This document shows, one piece after another, positions 1 to 6,328 of a stretch of DNA of 6,328 nucleotides. Below the pieces are notes generated by a model, which worked only from the letters and a program-made list of their open reading frames with translations, was not told where the DNA came from and did not search any database. The DNA lies in assembly GCA_937934355.1 (NCBI GenBank), contig CALGZY010000029.1, positions 1-6,328 of the forward strand, in the 5' to 3' direction. The position numbers and the translations under genes were made by a program. The DNA is from an uncultured Collinsella sp. GTDB taxonomy: Bacteria > Actinomycetota > Coriobacteriia > Coriobacteriales > Coriobacteriaceae. Each line of letters opens with the position of its first letter. Position 1 is the stretch's first letter.

Positions 1-914
1 CCAAAGTCCTCCAGGCAGTCATCGACCTCAAAGACGTAATCGATATCAAAGTCGCAGGCATCATGTGCTAGGCGCGCCTCAAAGCGCATGCCCTCGGATA
101 ACAGCTGATAGGCAGGGACCTGCGAAGCGGCATCGCCCAAGCAGGCGCGCAGGGTACGCTCCCCCGTCTTGCCAAAATCGAGCGCATGGCGAGCGCTCGG
201 GTTCGTGGCCATCAGTACGTCCTTACGGGCAGTCTGAGACCATTGAACGGCATTGACGAGCGCGACCTCCTCGCCCGCGAGAATCTCGGGGACGGTCTCA
301 GTAAACTGATTCCAGCGGGACTTACTGCTCGAAAGCATGGTGCCAACAAGCACCACAAAGCCGAGCTTGAGGTCCTCGGGGTCCGCCTCGCGAACAAGGT
401 CGAGGTCACACACGACCAAGCCCGGTTCGGGACGGAACGCGATAGCGGGAAGCGCATTGGCCGACGAGGCGACGAGCGGCTTCATGGTCGTCGCGACCGT
501 GAGCATGGCGTCAAAGGTCGTCGGCAACAGCGCGCACTCGGTTCGGCCGCACCACTGGTTGGCGCACCAGCTAACAACCGAGCAGGTTGCGGCATCGCCA
601 ACGGCGACAACCAGATCGTCGCAGGTAACGCCGTTGGCAGACAGGGCGCCAAAGATAGCATCAGCATCGGCCAGCGTGGCACCAGCAGACGAAACCTCGA
701 GGACGAGCAGCGACACGGCAAAACCGGCGTCGACCAGCGCATGCTCGACGACTTCACCAAAACGCTCAGATGTGGCGGTGTTCCAAACGACCATCGCGCG
801 CTTAGGCTTGCCCACGGCCGAGGCAAACATACGCGACAGTTCATCGAACGCGCCCAATCCGACGCGGACATCGACGCTGCGGTTTTGGAAATTGATCAGT
901 TGACGGCGAATCAT
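1..914 (-). CDS. aroB: AroB-family (3-dehydroquinate synthase-like) protein, probably catalytically inactive; 3' end beyond window
   Basis: An open frame of 304 codons runs from an ATG at 914 off the left edge. The AroB family converts DAHP to 3-dehydroquinate in the shikimate pathway, using NAD and a divalent metal. Family landmarks can be aligned in order: an N-terminal VGLGAFDEL (18-26), VVAVGD (102-107) where the family has the glycine-rich GGGVVGD loop, PTT (131-133), FRPEPGLVVCD (160-170), LDFGKT (245-250) in place of NFGHT, and LLSEG (271-275) in place of the L-HGE motif. The three metal ligands of the family (Glu, His, His) align with Val, Lys and Ser; the second His of the HTxGH motif is Arg; the GGKT-N loop after PTT is lost except for one Lys (145). 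So the homology is clear but DHQ synthase activity is doubtful; the symbol names the family only. The frame is uninterrupted, so this is not an obvious pseudogene. The ATG overlaps the aroK stop as ATGA and only a weak, distant GGAG precedes it, implying translational coupling. Confidence 0.8.
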   Translation of the reverse strand, partial: MIRRQLINFQNRSVDVRVGLGAFDELSRMFASAVGKPKRAMVVWNTATSERFGEVVEHALVDAGFAVSLLVLEVSSAGATLADADAIFGALSANGVTCDDLVVAVGDAATCSVVSWCANQWCGRTECALLPTTFDAMLTVATTMKPLVASSANALPAIAFRPEPGLVVCDLDLVREADPEDLKLGFVVLVGTMLSSSKSRWNQFTETVPEILAGEEVALVNAVQWSQTARKDVLMATNPSARHALDFGKTGERTLRACLGDAASQVPAYQLLSEGMRFEARLAHDACDFDIDYVFEVDDCLEDF

Positions 915-1444
915 AGCAGCCCACGCTCCAAAAGCATCTCGGCACAAAGGTAGGAAACGTCCTCGAAGGACTTGTTGCGAATATCAAGGGTAAGGTCGGC
1001 GGCCTGGCGATACAGCGGACGGCGATGCTCAAACAGGCGCGCGGCATGCTCGGGAGAGCGAAAATCGGGGCGCGTGTCGGACCGACGAATCTGGCGAATC
1101 GAATCCTCGAAGTCACCCTCGAGGTACACGCACGTACCCATTTCGTGCATCAGCTCAATATTCACCGGCGTCTCGACAATGCCGCCCCCGCACGAAACCA
1201 ACAGGCTGCGCTCACTTTGGAGCGAACGGAGCGCCGAGGTCTCGAGCTCGCGAAAACGATCCTCGCCCTCGGTCTCAAAAATCTCGGTTACCGACTTGCC
1301 GCAACGGCGCACGACCAGGCGATCGGTATCGATAAAAAGCCGCTTGAACATAGTGCCGACGTTGCGCGCGAGCGTCGATTTGCCCGCGCCCAAAAAGCCG
1401 ATAAAGAAGATATGATCGCAGCCGTGTTTGGTGTGCTGGGACAT
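911..1444 (-). CDS. aroK: Shikimate kinase
   Basis: The 177-residue product is the usual length for shikimate kinase, which phosphorylates shikimate at the 3-hydroxyl with ATP in the cytoplasm. The Walker A P-loop GFLGAGKST lies at 16-24. The Asp pair (39 and 41, in FIDTD) corresponds to the Mg and shikimate-binding Asp residues; FR at 64-65 gives the shikimate-binding Arg; the CGGG loop is at 85-88; the lid carries RPDF (125-128, usually RPLL); and RRPLYRQAA (141-149) supplies the second shikimate-binding Arg. All catalytic and substrate-binding positions I can place are present, so the enzyme looks functional. About eight extra residues precede the first strand. The start ATG lies 8 bases after the yqeG stop, with an AGGAATAGGT ribosome site across that stop. 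The stop overlaps the following AroB-like start by four bases. Another small-molecule kinase role cannot be excluded, given the degenerate partner downstream. Confidence 0.92.
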   Translation of the reverse strand: MSQHTKHGCDHIFFIGFLGAGKSTLARNVGTMFKRLFIDTDRLVVRRCGKSVTEIFETEGEDRFRELETSALRSLQSERSLLVSCGGGIVETPVNIELMHEMGTCVYLEGDFEDSIRQIRRSDTRPDFRSPEHAARLFEHRRPLYRQAADLTLDIRNKSFEDVSYLCAEMLLERGLL

Positions 1445-1450
1445 AGCGAG

Positions 1451-1460
1451 ACCTATTCCT
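1451..1460 (-). promoter_or_regulatory. Ribosome binding site of aroK
   Basis: The minus strand reads AGGAATAGGT, ending six bases before the aroK ATG at 1444. It spans the TAG stop of yqeG (1455-1453), so ribosomes ending yqeG finish on the aroK initiation region. This supports the chosen aroK start. Confidence 0.6.
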
Positions 1461-1950
1461 CGCAGGGAAGGTCGCGAAGGGCCCGGCGCTCAAAGATACG
1501 GAAGATCTGCGTATACCACAGGTCCTGCGTCGCCTGCGGCTTTACCAGGATGGTATCGACGCCGGCGAAGTTGCCGCTCCACACGTCCGTGTAGAGCTGA
1601 TCACCGATCAGCACCGCCTCGTCGGCCGTGGCGCCGAGGCGCTTAAGACCCGCCTTGAGGGCAAACGGCGCCGGCTTCATGGCGTGGCTTATGGCCTCGA
1701 GTCCCAGCTCGCGTGCAGAGCTCATGACCTGGTCGCGATGCCAGTTGTTGGACACCATGCACAGCTTAAAGCCTTTGGCGCGGGCGGCATCGAGCCAAGC
1801 GGAAACCGCGGCGGGAACCTGCTCGGTGTCGCGCGGCACCAGGGTGTTATCGCGATCGAGCAGAATGGCGCGTTTGCCGTCGGCCCACAGGGTATTAAGG
1901 TCGATGCGATCGACCGAGGCAACGTAACGTTTGGGGCTAAAAATCCTCAT
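1453..1950 (-). CDS. yqeG: YqeG-family HAD-IIIA phosphatase
   Basis: The 165-residue product matches the YqeG family of small cytoplasmic HAD-superfamily phosphatases in length and layout; the physiological substrate is not known to me. HAD motif I is LDRDNTLV (31-38), with nucleophile Asp32 and acid/base Asp34; the second position is Arg where DLDNT is more usual. Motif II is VSNN (66-69), motif III Lys is in MKP (Lys92), and motif IV is IGDQLYTD (115-122). No cap domain, signal peptide or membrane segment is visible. I chose the ATG at 1950, one base after the mltG stop, because the family N terminus with its PKRYV segment starts there. A longer in-frame extension to 2175 lies wholly inside mltG and has no family resemblance. 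The gene occupies the place where other actinobacteria carry aroE and aroC, so its link to its neighbours may be only positional. Confidence 0.88.
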   Translation of the reverse strand: MRIFSPKRYVASVDRIDLNTLWADGKRAILLDRDNTLVPRDTEQVPAAVSAWLDAARAKGFKLCMVSNNWHRDQVMSSARELGLEAISHAMKPAPFALKAGLKRLGATADEAVLIGDQLYTDVWSGNFAGVDTILVKPQATQDLWYTQIFRIFERRALRDLPCEE

Positions 1951-1951
1951 G

Positions 1952-3385
1952 CTAATTCCAAGACTGTTGATGCTCTTCGTAGGTTTGCGAGAAGTACTCC
2001 TCGTCCTGCGTAATGTAGAAATACAGGTCATCGGAGTCGGTCGGCTCAAGCGTGGCCTTGAGTGCCTCGAGCGACGGAGAGCAGATGGGCGTGGGTGGCA
2101 GACCCTCATGCTTATAGGTGTTATACGGACTATCGCTCTGCAGGTCGTCGGCGGTAACCTCGCCACCGGTGACATACATCATAGTCGCATCGCTATTGAG
2201 ATAGCGCAGACCGTCGAGCTTGCCGGCAAGGCGGTTGTAGAAAACCGAGGCCACATGCGCACGTTGATCGGCGTTGAGGCCCTCGCGCTCAACGATAGAG
2301 GCCAAGTTGACGATGTCGTAGTCGGACATCTCCACACCGTAGCGTTCCTTGATCTTGGCTTCGCAGCTCGCAAAGTCAAGCGACTTGTACTCGGTCTTAA
2401 ACTGATCGAGCATAGCGCGAATCACGTCATCGGCCGTCGGCGAATCGCCCAGCGAATAGGTCTTGGGGAACAAGAAACCCTCGAGCGAATCGTTGGCGGC
2501 GCCCTTAAGGAAGCTATAGTCGTCCACGTAGTTGGAGGCCTTGGCCTGGTTGAGGAAGTCTTCCTTAGAGATGCTGTCGTAGGCCTGGGCCACACGGTCG
2601 GCGACTTGATCGACCGTCAGGCCCTCAGGGATAGTCAGCGTATTGGAGCCCGCGTTGGGGCCTTCCATGAGCTGCTGAACAACCTTGGTCGCATCCATGA
2701 GTGTGGTGAACGAATAATCACCAGGCTTGAGCGACATATCGGCGTTGAGCTTTTTCACCGCCGCATAGTAATCCTTGGGATTTTCTACGATATGGTTCTC
2801 GGAGAGAATCGAAGCGATGCTGTCACCCGAGGCACCATCGGGAATCGTGATAGTAACCTGCTGGCCTGCAACGACTTTCGCACCCTCACCGCCAAAGAAG
2901 CCCTTGACGGCTGGCACGACAAAGAAAACGATCGCGACAAGCGCAAGCACGGCAACAACGCCACCGATAATCATAGGCACCGGGGAGCTTTTCTTTTGAG
3001 CACCGCGACGAGCATGCGTGTTGTAGCTCGAGCGGGTCGCCGGAGCAACGCCATGCGAACCACGAACGTGATGCGAATGCGATTGGGGGGCCTGCGTTCG
3101 CTGGGTAGGTGCCTGCTGCTTAAAGCGGGTGCCGCCTGCAGGCTGGGCCGTACGAGCAGTGGGCTGCTGAACCGCGTGAGAAGCCGAATGCTGAACCGAA
3201 CGAGCAGAAGGCTGCTGACCCGTCCGTTGAACAGGTTGGGCCGAACGAGAGAAGGACTGCGCCGGGCGCGCGGCAGGCTGAGCTGCGCGCTGCGTCGGCT
3301 GTGCCGGACGCTGGCCAGGCTGGGCAGGGCGCGACGCCGGCTGCTGTGTACGATTCGGCTGGCGCGGATCGGAAGCACTAGGCAT
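1952..3385 (-). CDS. mltG: Endolytic peptidoglycan transglycosylase MltG (YceG-like), with long basic cytoplasmic tail
   Basis: A 477-residue inner-membrane lytic transglycosylase of the MltG/YceG family, which cuts nascent glycan strands and so sets their length. Residues 1-136 form a cytoplasmic tail rich in Gln, Pro, Ala and Arg with only one acidic residue (Asp6) and a tandem repeat (separate entry). One membrane segment follows at about 137-160. The outer part has a LysM-like domain (about 170-227), then TIPEGLTVDQVADR (251-264), EGFLFPKTY (302-310), the catalytic ASIVERE motif (362-368, Glu366 the likely catalytic acid), VASVFYNRL (378-386), SDATMMY (398-404) and SPYNTY with GLPPTPI (419-434), all hallmarks of the family. 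The start is the ATG at 3385, set by an AGGAGGT five bases upstream; it lies inside the end of ruvX, overlapping it by 8 bases. An in-frame extension to 3442 is entirely within ruvX and has no ribosome site. The stop is one base from the yqeG start. Confidence 0.95.
   Translation of the reverse strand: MPSASDPRQPNRTQQPASRPAQPGQRPAQPTQRAAQPAARPAQSFSRSAQPVQRTGQQPSARSVQHSASHAVQQPTARTAQPAGGTRFKQQAPTQRTQAPQSHSHHVRGSHGVAPATRSSYNTHARRGAQKKSSPVPMIIGGVVAVLALVAIVFFVVPAVKGFFGGEGAKVVAGQQVTITIPDGASGDSIASILSENHIVENPKDYYAAVKKLNADMSLKPGDYSFTTLMDATKVVQQLMEGPNAGSNTLTIPEGLTVDQVADRVAQAYDSISKEDFLNQAKASNYVDDYSFLKGAANDSLEGFLFPKTYSLGDSPTADDVIRAMLDQFKTEYKSLDFASCEAKIKERYGVEMSDYDIVNLASIVEREGLNADQRAHVASVFYNRLAGKLDGLRYLNSDATMMYVTGGEVTADDLQSDSPYNTYKHEGLPPTPICSPSLEALKATLEPTDSDDLYFYITQDEEYFSQTYEEHQQSWN
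3206..3352 (-). repeat. Seven tandem 21-base units encoding an Arg-anchored heptad repeat in MltG
   Basis: In the MltG tail, Arg occurs at residues 12, 19, 26, 33, 40, 47 and 54, exactly every seven residues, giving seven units with consensus R-P-A-Q-P-x-Q. Examples are RPAQPGQ, RPAQPTQ and RAAQPAA. At DNA level each unit is 21 bases, but codons have diverged (Arg is CGT, CGC or CGG), so the array is old or selected at protein level. Beyond residue 60 the same residues continue without strict spacing (ARTAQPAGG at 77-85). Confidence 0.8.
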
Positions 3386-3806
3386 GCGAAACCTCCTCGT
3401 TTTTACGATCGAGCCACGTCTGCAAAAACAGGCTGGCGGCAATCATGTCGATCTTGCCCCTCATCTGCTTTTCGTTGAGTCCCTGCTCGCGCAGGATACG
3501 CTTGGCCTCTTGCGAGGACAGACGCTCGTCCTCAAACTCCAACGGAAGATCGAGCTCGTCGGCAATCTTTTGCGCCACAGCGGCAACGCGCTCGGCCTGA
3601 GGGCCGGGCTCACCGGCCATGGTCAGGGGACGTCCGCTTACCAGGATGTCGGGCTCATAGTCCTCAACCAGGTAGCGGAACGTCTTGGCCATACCGGTGA
3701 CCTCGGCAGCCGGAAGCACCTTGACAGGCATCGCCATCTTGCCATCACGGCTCGAGACGGCGATGCCAATCCTGGTCTCCCCTATGTCCAGCGCGAGCGC
3801 AACCAC
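3378..3806 (-). CDS. ruvX: RuvX/YqgF-family RNase H-fold nuclease (putative Holliday junction resolvase / pre-16S rRNA processing)
   Basis: The 142-residue product has the length and motifs of the YqgF (RuvX) family. These are cytoplasmic RNase H-fold nucleases, linked in E. coli to 16S rRNA 5' end maturation and annotated elsewhere as Holliday junction resolvases. LALDIGETRIGIAV (4-17) carries the first catalytic Asp; GRPLTMAGEPGPQA matches the family GLPLNMDGxxGPxA loop; FEDERLSSQEA contains the DERLT-like motif; and KIDMIAASLFLQTWLD near the C terminus supplies the last acidic residue. The start is a GTG at 3806: the reading frame is closed by a TAA four codons earlier, and no ATG lies in between. 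A weak AAGAAG precedes it by five bases. It follows alaS by 17 bases and overlaps mltG by 8, in the alaS-ruvX-mltG order common across actinobacteria and Firmicutes. Confidence 0.93.
   Translation of the reverse strand: MVALALDIGETRIGIAVSSRDGKMAMPVKVLPAAEVTGMAKTFRYLVEDYEPDILVSGRPLTMAGEPGPQAERVAAVAQKIADELDLPLEFEDERLSSQEAKRILREQGLNEKQMRGKIDMIAASLFLQTWLDRKNEEVSHA
3391..3397 (-). promoter_or_regulatory. Ribosome binding site of mltG, inside ruvX
   Basis: The minus strand reads AGGAGGT five bases before the mltG ATG. It is a near-perfect Shine-Dalgarno and decides the mltG start. It lies within the last codons of ruvX (encoding Glu-Glu-Val), so the ruvX C terminus is constrained by it. Confidence 0.8.
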
Positions 3807-3823
3807 AGTGACTTCTTAGATTC

Positions 3824-6328
3824 TTAGGCGCCGAGCGCGGTCTTAGCGGCCGCGAGGGCATCGGCGATGCCGGCAGCATTCTTGCCACCGGCCTGGGCCA
3901 TGTTGGGACGACCGCCACCGCGACCGTCGACCAGACCCGCGATCTGCTTGATCACGTTACCGGCGTGGAAACCGGCCTTGACGGCGTCATCAGAGCCGGC
4001 AGCGAGCAGGGCCGGAGTGCCCTTCTCAGTCACGCTGGCGACGACACAAGCGACAGGGCCGGCGACCTTCTGATGCACGGTATCCCATACGTTGCGCAGG
4101 TCGGCAGCCTCAAGGCCCTGGAGCTCAGCGACAACGAGCTTATAGCCGTCGAGCTCGACGGCGCCCTCGATGGCGCTGGAGATGGCGTCGGAGGAGCCAC
4201 CGGTCAGAGCCTTTTTGAGCTTATTGGACGTCTCGCGCAGCTCGGCCTGCAGGTTCTCCACACGAGCGGGAACCTCATCCACGCGGCACTTGAGCGCAGC
4301 GGCGGCGGCGTCAACGAGTGCCAGGCGGTCGGCCATATAGTCGAGGGCACCCTTAGAGGTCACGGCCTCGATACGGCGGACATTGGAGCCCGTGGAGGAC
4401 TCGGAAATGATCTTGAACAGGCCGATCTCGGCGGTGTTGGCAGCGTGTGTGCCACCGCAGAGTTCGCGGGAGAACGGCTGGTCCTCAGCGCCCACGGAGA
4501 CAACGCGGACGACGTCGCCATACTTCTCGCCAAACAGGGCGACAGCGCCGGCAGCCTTAGCCTCGTCGATGCCCATGACACGGGTCACGACCGGCTTGGA
4601 AGCGAAGATCTGCTGGTTGACCAAGTCCTCGACAGCCTTGAGCTGCTCGGAGGACAGGGCCTCGAAGTGCGTAAAGTCAAAGCGAAGGTGCTCGGGCGTC
4701 ACCAGCGAGCCGGCCTGGGAGACGTGCACGCCCAGGACCTGCTTAAGGGCGGCGTCGAGCAGGTGCGTGGCGGTGTGGTTGCGGCGCAGGAAGCCACGGC
4801 GCTCGGCGTCGAGCGCGGCGGTAACAGCGGCACCGACAGTCAGCGTGCCATCGGCAACGTGCGCGACGTGGGCATACAGGCCGTTGTGGTTCTTGGTGTC
4901 GGCAACGGTCAGAACAACGCCCTCGGCGGAAAGCTTGCCGGCATCACCCTGCTGACCACCCATCTCGGCATAGAACGGGGTGCGGTCGAGCACAACCTCG
5001 ACGTCCTCGCCGGCGGCAGCGGACTCGACGGACTCGCCGTTGCGCACGATGGCGACAACCTTGGCGCCCTCGATCACATCGTTGTAATAGCCGTCGAACT
5101 CGGTCGCGGCGACCTTGTCGGAAAGCTCGACCCACACGTCGTTGAAGCTGCCCCAGGCGTCGCCCTTGGCATTGGCGCGGGCGCGGGCCTTCTGGTCCTC
5201 CATGCAGGCAGTGAAGCCGTCCATATCGACGTCGTGACCAGCGGTGCCGGCGATCTCGACGGTCAGATCGATGGGGAAACCAAAGGTGTCGTGCAGCTTA
5301 AAGGCGACATCGCCCGGAAGCACGGCGCCCTCGGAAAGCGCTGCCAGAGCCTCGTCCAGATAGACGCGGCCGTTGTCGAGCGTCGTGGAGAAGCGCTCCT
5401 CCTCGGAGGCGACGATACCCTTGACGAGCGCAACATTCTTGAGCAGCTCGGGATAGGCCTCGCCCATCTGAGCGTTAACCTCGTCAATGAACTTGGTCAG
5501 GAAGGCGCCCTCGATGCCCAGCAGGCGACCGTGGAACACGGCACGACGGAGCAGGCGGCGAAGGACGTACTCGCGACCCTCGTTACCGGGAAGGATGCCG
5601 TCCGAGATCATAAAGTCGACGGCACGGGAGTGGTCGGCGATGATACGCAGGGAGCGGCTGGCGCCGGAGTAATCGTCGGCGTCATAGGTCTTGCCGCTGA
5701 TCTTCTCACCCAGCTTGATGAGATGCTGCATCAGATCGCCGTCGTAATTGGCGGTCTTGTGCTGCATAATGGCGGCCATGCGCTCCAGGCCCATACCCGT
5801 ATCGAGGTTGCGGTGCGGCAGCTCCGGCATGGAGCCGTCCTCCTGGCGGTCGTACTGGGTAAAGACGAGGTTCCAGAACTCCAGGAAGCGGTCGCAGTCG
5901 CAGCCAGGCTTGCAGTCGGGGCCGCCGCAGCCGACCTCCTCGCCCATATCAAAGTAAATCTCGGAGCACGGACCGCAGGGGCCGGTGGGGCCAGCGGCCC
6001 AGAAGTTGTCGTCCTCGCCCAGGCGAGAAATGTGATCCTCGGCAACGCCCAGGGAGCGCCACACATCGTGGGTCTCGTCGTCCTCGGTAAAGACGGTGAA
6101 GTACAGGCGGTCGAGCGGCAGCTTGAACTCCTTGGTAATGAGCTCAAAGGCCCAAGCGCAGGCCTGCTGCTTGGAGACGCCGCCAAAGGAGAAGTCACCG
6201 AGCATCTCGAAGAAGGACAGGTGACGGCCGTCCTCGCCGATGCAATCGATGTCGTTGGTGCGGACGCACTTCTGGCAGGAGATAGCGCCGATCTCCTTCA
6301 TGGTCTTCTTGCCCTGGTAGTACTCCTT
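3824..6328 (-). CDS. alaS: Alanine--tRNA ligase, N terminus cut by window edge
   Basis: AlaS charges tRNA-Ala with alanine in the cytoplasm and edits mischarged Ser and Gly. The window holds 834 residues; the frame stays open to the right edge through KEYYQGKKT, and by family comparison about 50 N-terminal residues are missing, giving a full length near the usual 875-885. The class II aminoacylation domain shows SCQKCVRTNDID, FFEMLGDFSFG, GPTGPCGPCSEI and NLDTGMGLERM (visible 174-184). The editing domain has HTATH (518-522) and the CGGTH motif (624-628), together the zinc-binding HxxxH...CxxxH set. A helical linker (about 680-710) and the C-Ala/DHHA1 domain with DGRGGGRPNMAQAGG (801-815) end the protein at a TAA at 3826. 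All key residues I can place are intact. An internal Met at 6301 is not the start, since conserved sequence continues upstream of it. It heads the visible operon; its promoter lies outside the window. Confidence 0.97.
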   Translation of the reverse strand, partial: KEYYQGKKTMKEIGAISCQKCVRTNDIDCIGEDGRHLSFFEMLGDFSFGGVSKQQACAWAFELITKEFKLPLDRLYFTVFTEDDETHDVWRSLGVAEDHISRLGEDDNFWAAGPTGPCGPCSEIYFDMGEEVGCGGPDCKPGCDCDRFLEFWNLVFTQYDRQEDGSMPELPHRNLDTGMGLERMAAIMQHKTANYDGDLMQHLIKLGEKISGKTYDADDYSGASRSLRIIADHSRAVDFMISDGILPGNEGREYVLRRLLRRAVFHGRLLGIEGAFLTKFIDEVNAQMGEAYPELLKNVALVKGIVASEEERFSTTLDNGRVYLDEALAALSEGAVLPGDVAFKLHDTFGFPIDLTVEIAGTAGHDVDMDGFTACMEDQKARARANAKGDAWGSFNDVWVELSDKVAATEFDGYYNDVIEGAKVVAIVRNGESVESAAAGEDVEVVLDRTPFYAEMGGQQGDAGKLSAEGVVLTVADTKNHNGLYAHVAHVADGTLTVGAAVTAALDAERRGFLRRNHTATHLLDAALKQVLGVHVSQAGSLVTPEHLRFDFTHFEALSSEQLKAVEDLVNQQIFASKPVVTRVMGIDEAKAAGAVALFGEKYGDVVRVVSVGAEDQPFSRELCGGTHAANTAEIGLFKIISESSTGSNVRRIEAVTSKGALDYMADRLALVDAAAAALKCRVDEVPARVENLQAELRETSNKLKKALTGGSSDAISSAIEGAVELDGYKLVVAELQGLEAADLRNVWDTVHQKVAGPVACVVASVTEKGTPALLAAGSDDAVKAGFHAGNVIKQIAGLVDGRGGGRPNMAQAGGKNAAGIADALAAAKTALGA

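Noticed and set aside
1..914. AroB-like gene as a frameshifted pseudogene.
   Set aside because: The frame is open across the whole visible 304 codons and family landmarks occur in order in one frame; loss is by substitution of key residues, not by disruption.
186..953. A 255-codon plus-strand open frame opposite the AroB-like gene.
   Set aside because: The minus frame matches AroB family landmarks in order and starts by an ATGA overlap with aroK; the plus frame has no recognisable motif and low-complexity, charged composition.
1951..2175. N-terminal extension of the yqeG frame into mltG.
   Set aside because: It is wholly inside mltG coding sequence, Arg/Ser/Thr rich, and unlike the family, whose N terminus begins at the ATG at 1950.
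1931..3478. A 515-codon plus-strand open frame opposite mltG, the longest plus-strand frame.
   Set aside because: It is antisense to a fully recognisable MltG, spans the yqeG, mltG and ruvX boundaries, is Arg/Gly/Leu rich with no recognisable domain, and reflects stop-poor complement frames in high-GC DNA.
3807..3823. Possible terminator or promoter between alaS and ruvX.
   Set aside because: Only 17 bases, with no inverted repeat, T-run or -10/-35 pair; it fits simple operon spacing.
5894..5929. Cysteine cluster C-x4-C-x3-C-x-C in the AlaS aminoacylation domain, considered as an unusual metal site.
   Set aside because: A similar GCG-PxC-PGCDCDR insertion is, from memory, common in AlaS of many Gram-positive bacteria, so it is a known family variant.

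Overview
The window is a single-strand block of six genes, all read right to left on the minus strand, in high-GC DNA (roughly 60% by eye). In order of transcription they are alaS (start cut off by the right edge), ruvX, mltG, a yqeG-type HAD phosphatase gene, a shikimate kinase gene (aroK), and a gene of the 3-dehydroquinate synthase (AroB) family whose end is cut off by the left edge. Gaps are 17, -8, 1, 8 and -4 bases, so the block reads as one operon with translational coupling. I see no internal promoter, terminator, RNA gene, mobile element or CRISPR array, and no gene-free stretch longer than 17 bases.

The order alaS-ruvX-mltG-(aro genes)-aroK-aroB is the familiar actinobacterial arrangement (Mycobacterium tuberculosis has alaS, ruvX, mltG, aroE, ..., aroC, aroK, aroB). 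Here aroE and aroC are absent from between mltG and aroK, and a yqeG gene, more typical of Firmicutes and Coriobacteriia, sits there instead. Together with the protein sequences this suggests a Coriobacteriia actinobacterium such as Collinsella or a relative. That assignment is inference from gene order and recall, not from a search.

Functionally the block joins housekeeping roles: tRNA-Ala charging (AlaS), a YqgF/RuvX RNase H-fold nuclease, peptidoglycan strand termination (MltG), a small soluble phosphatase (YqeG family), and two shikimate-pathway family proteins. Two things stand out. The AroB-family protein keeps the fold landmarks of 3-dehydroquinate synthase but lacks every metal ligand and most cofactor and substrate motifs, while the adjoining shikimate kinase looks intact. 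Also, the cytoplasmic tail of MltG carries a strongly basic seven-residue tandem repeat with an arginine at exactly every seventh position over seven units.
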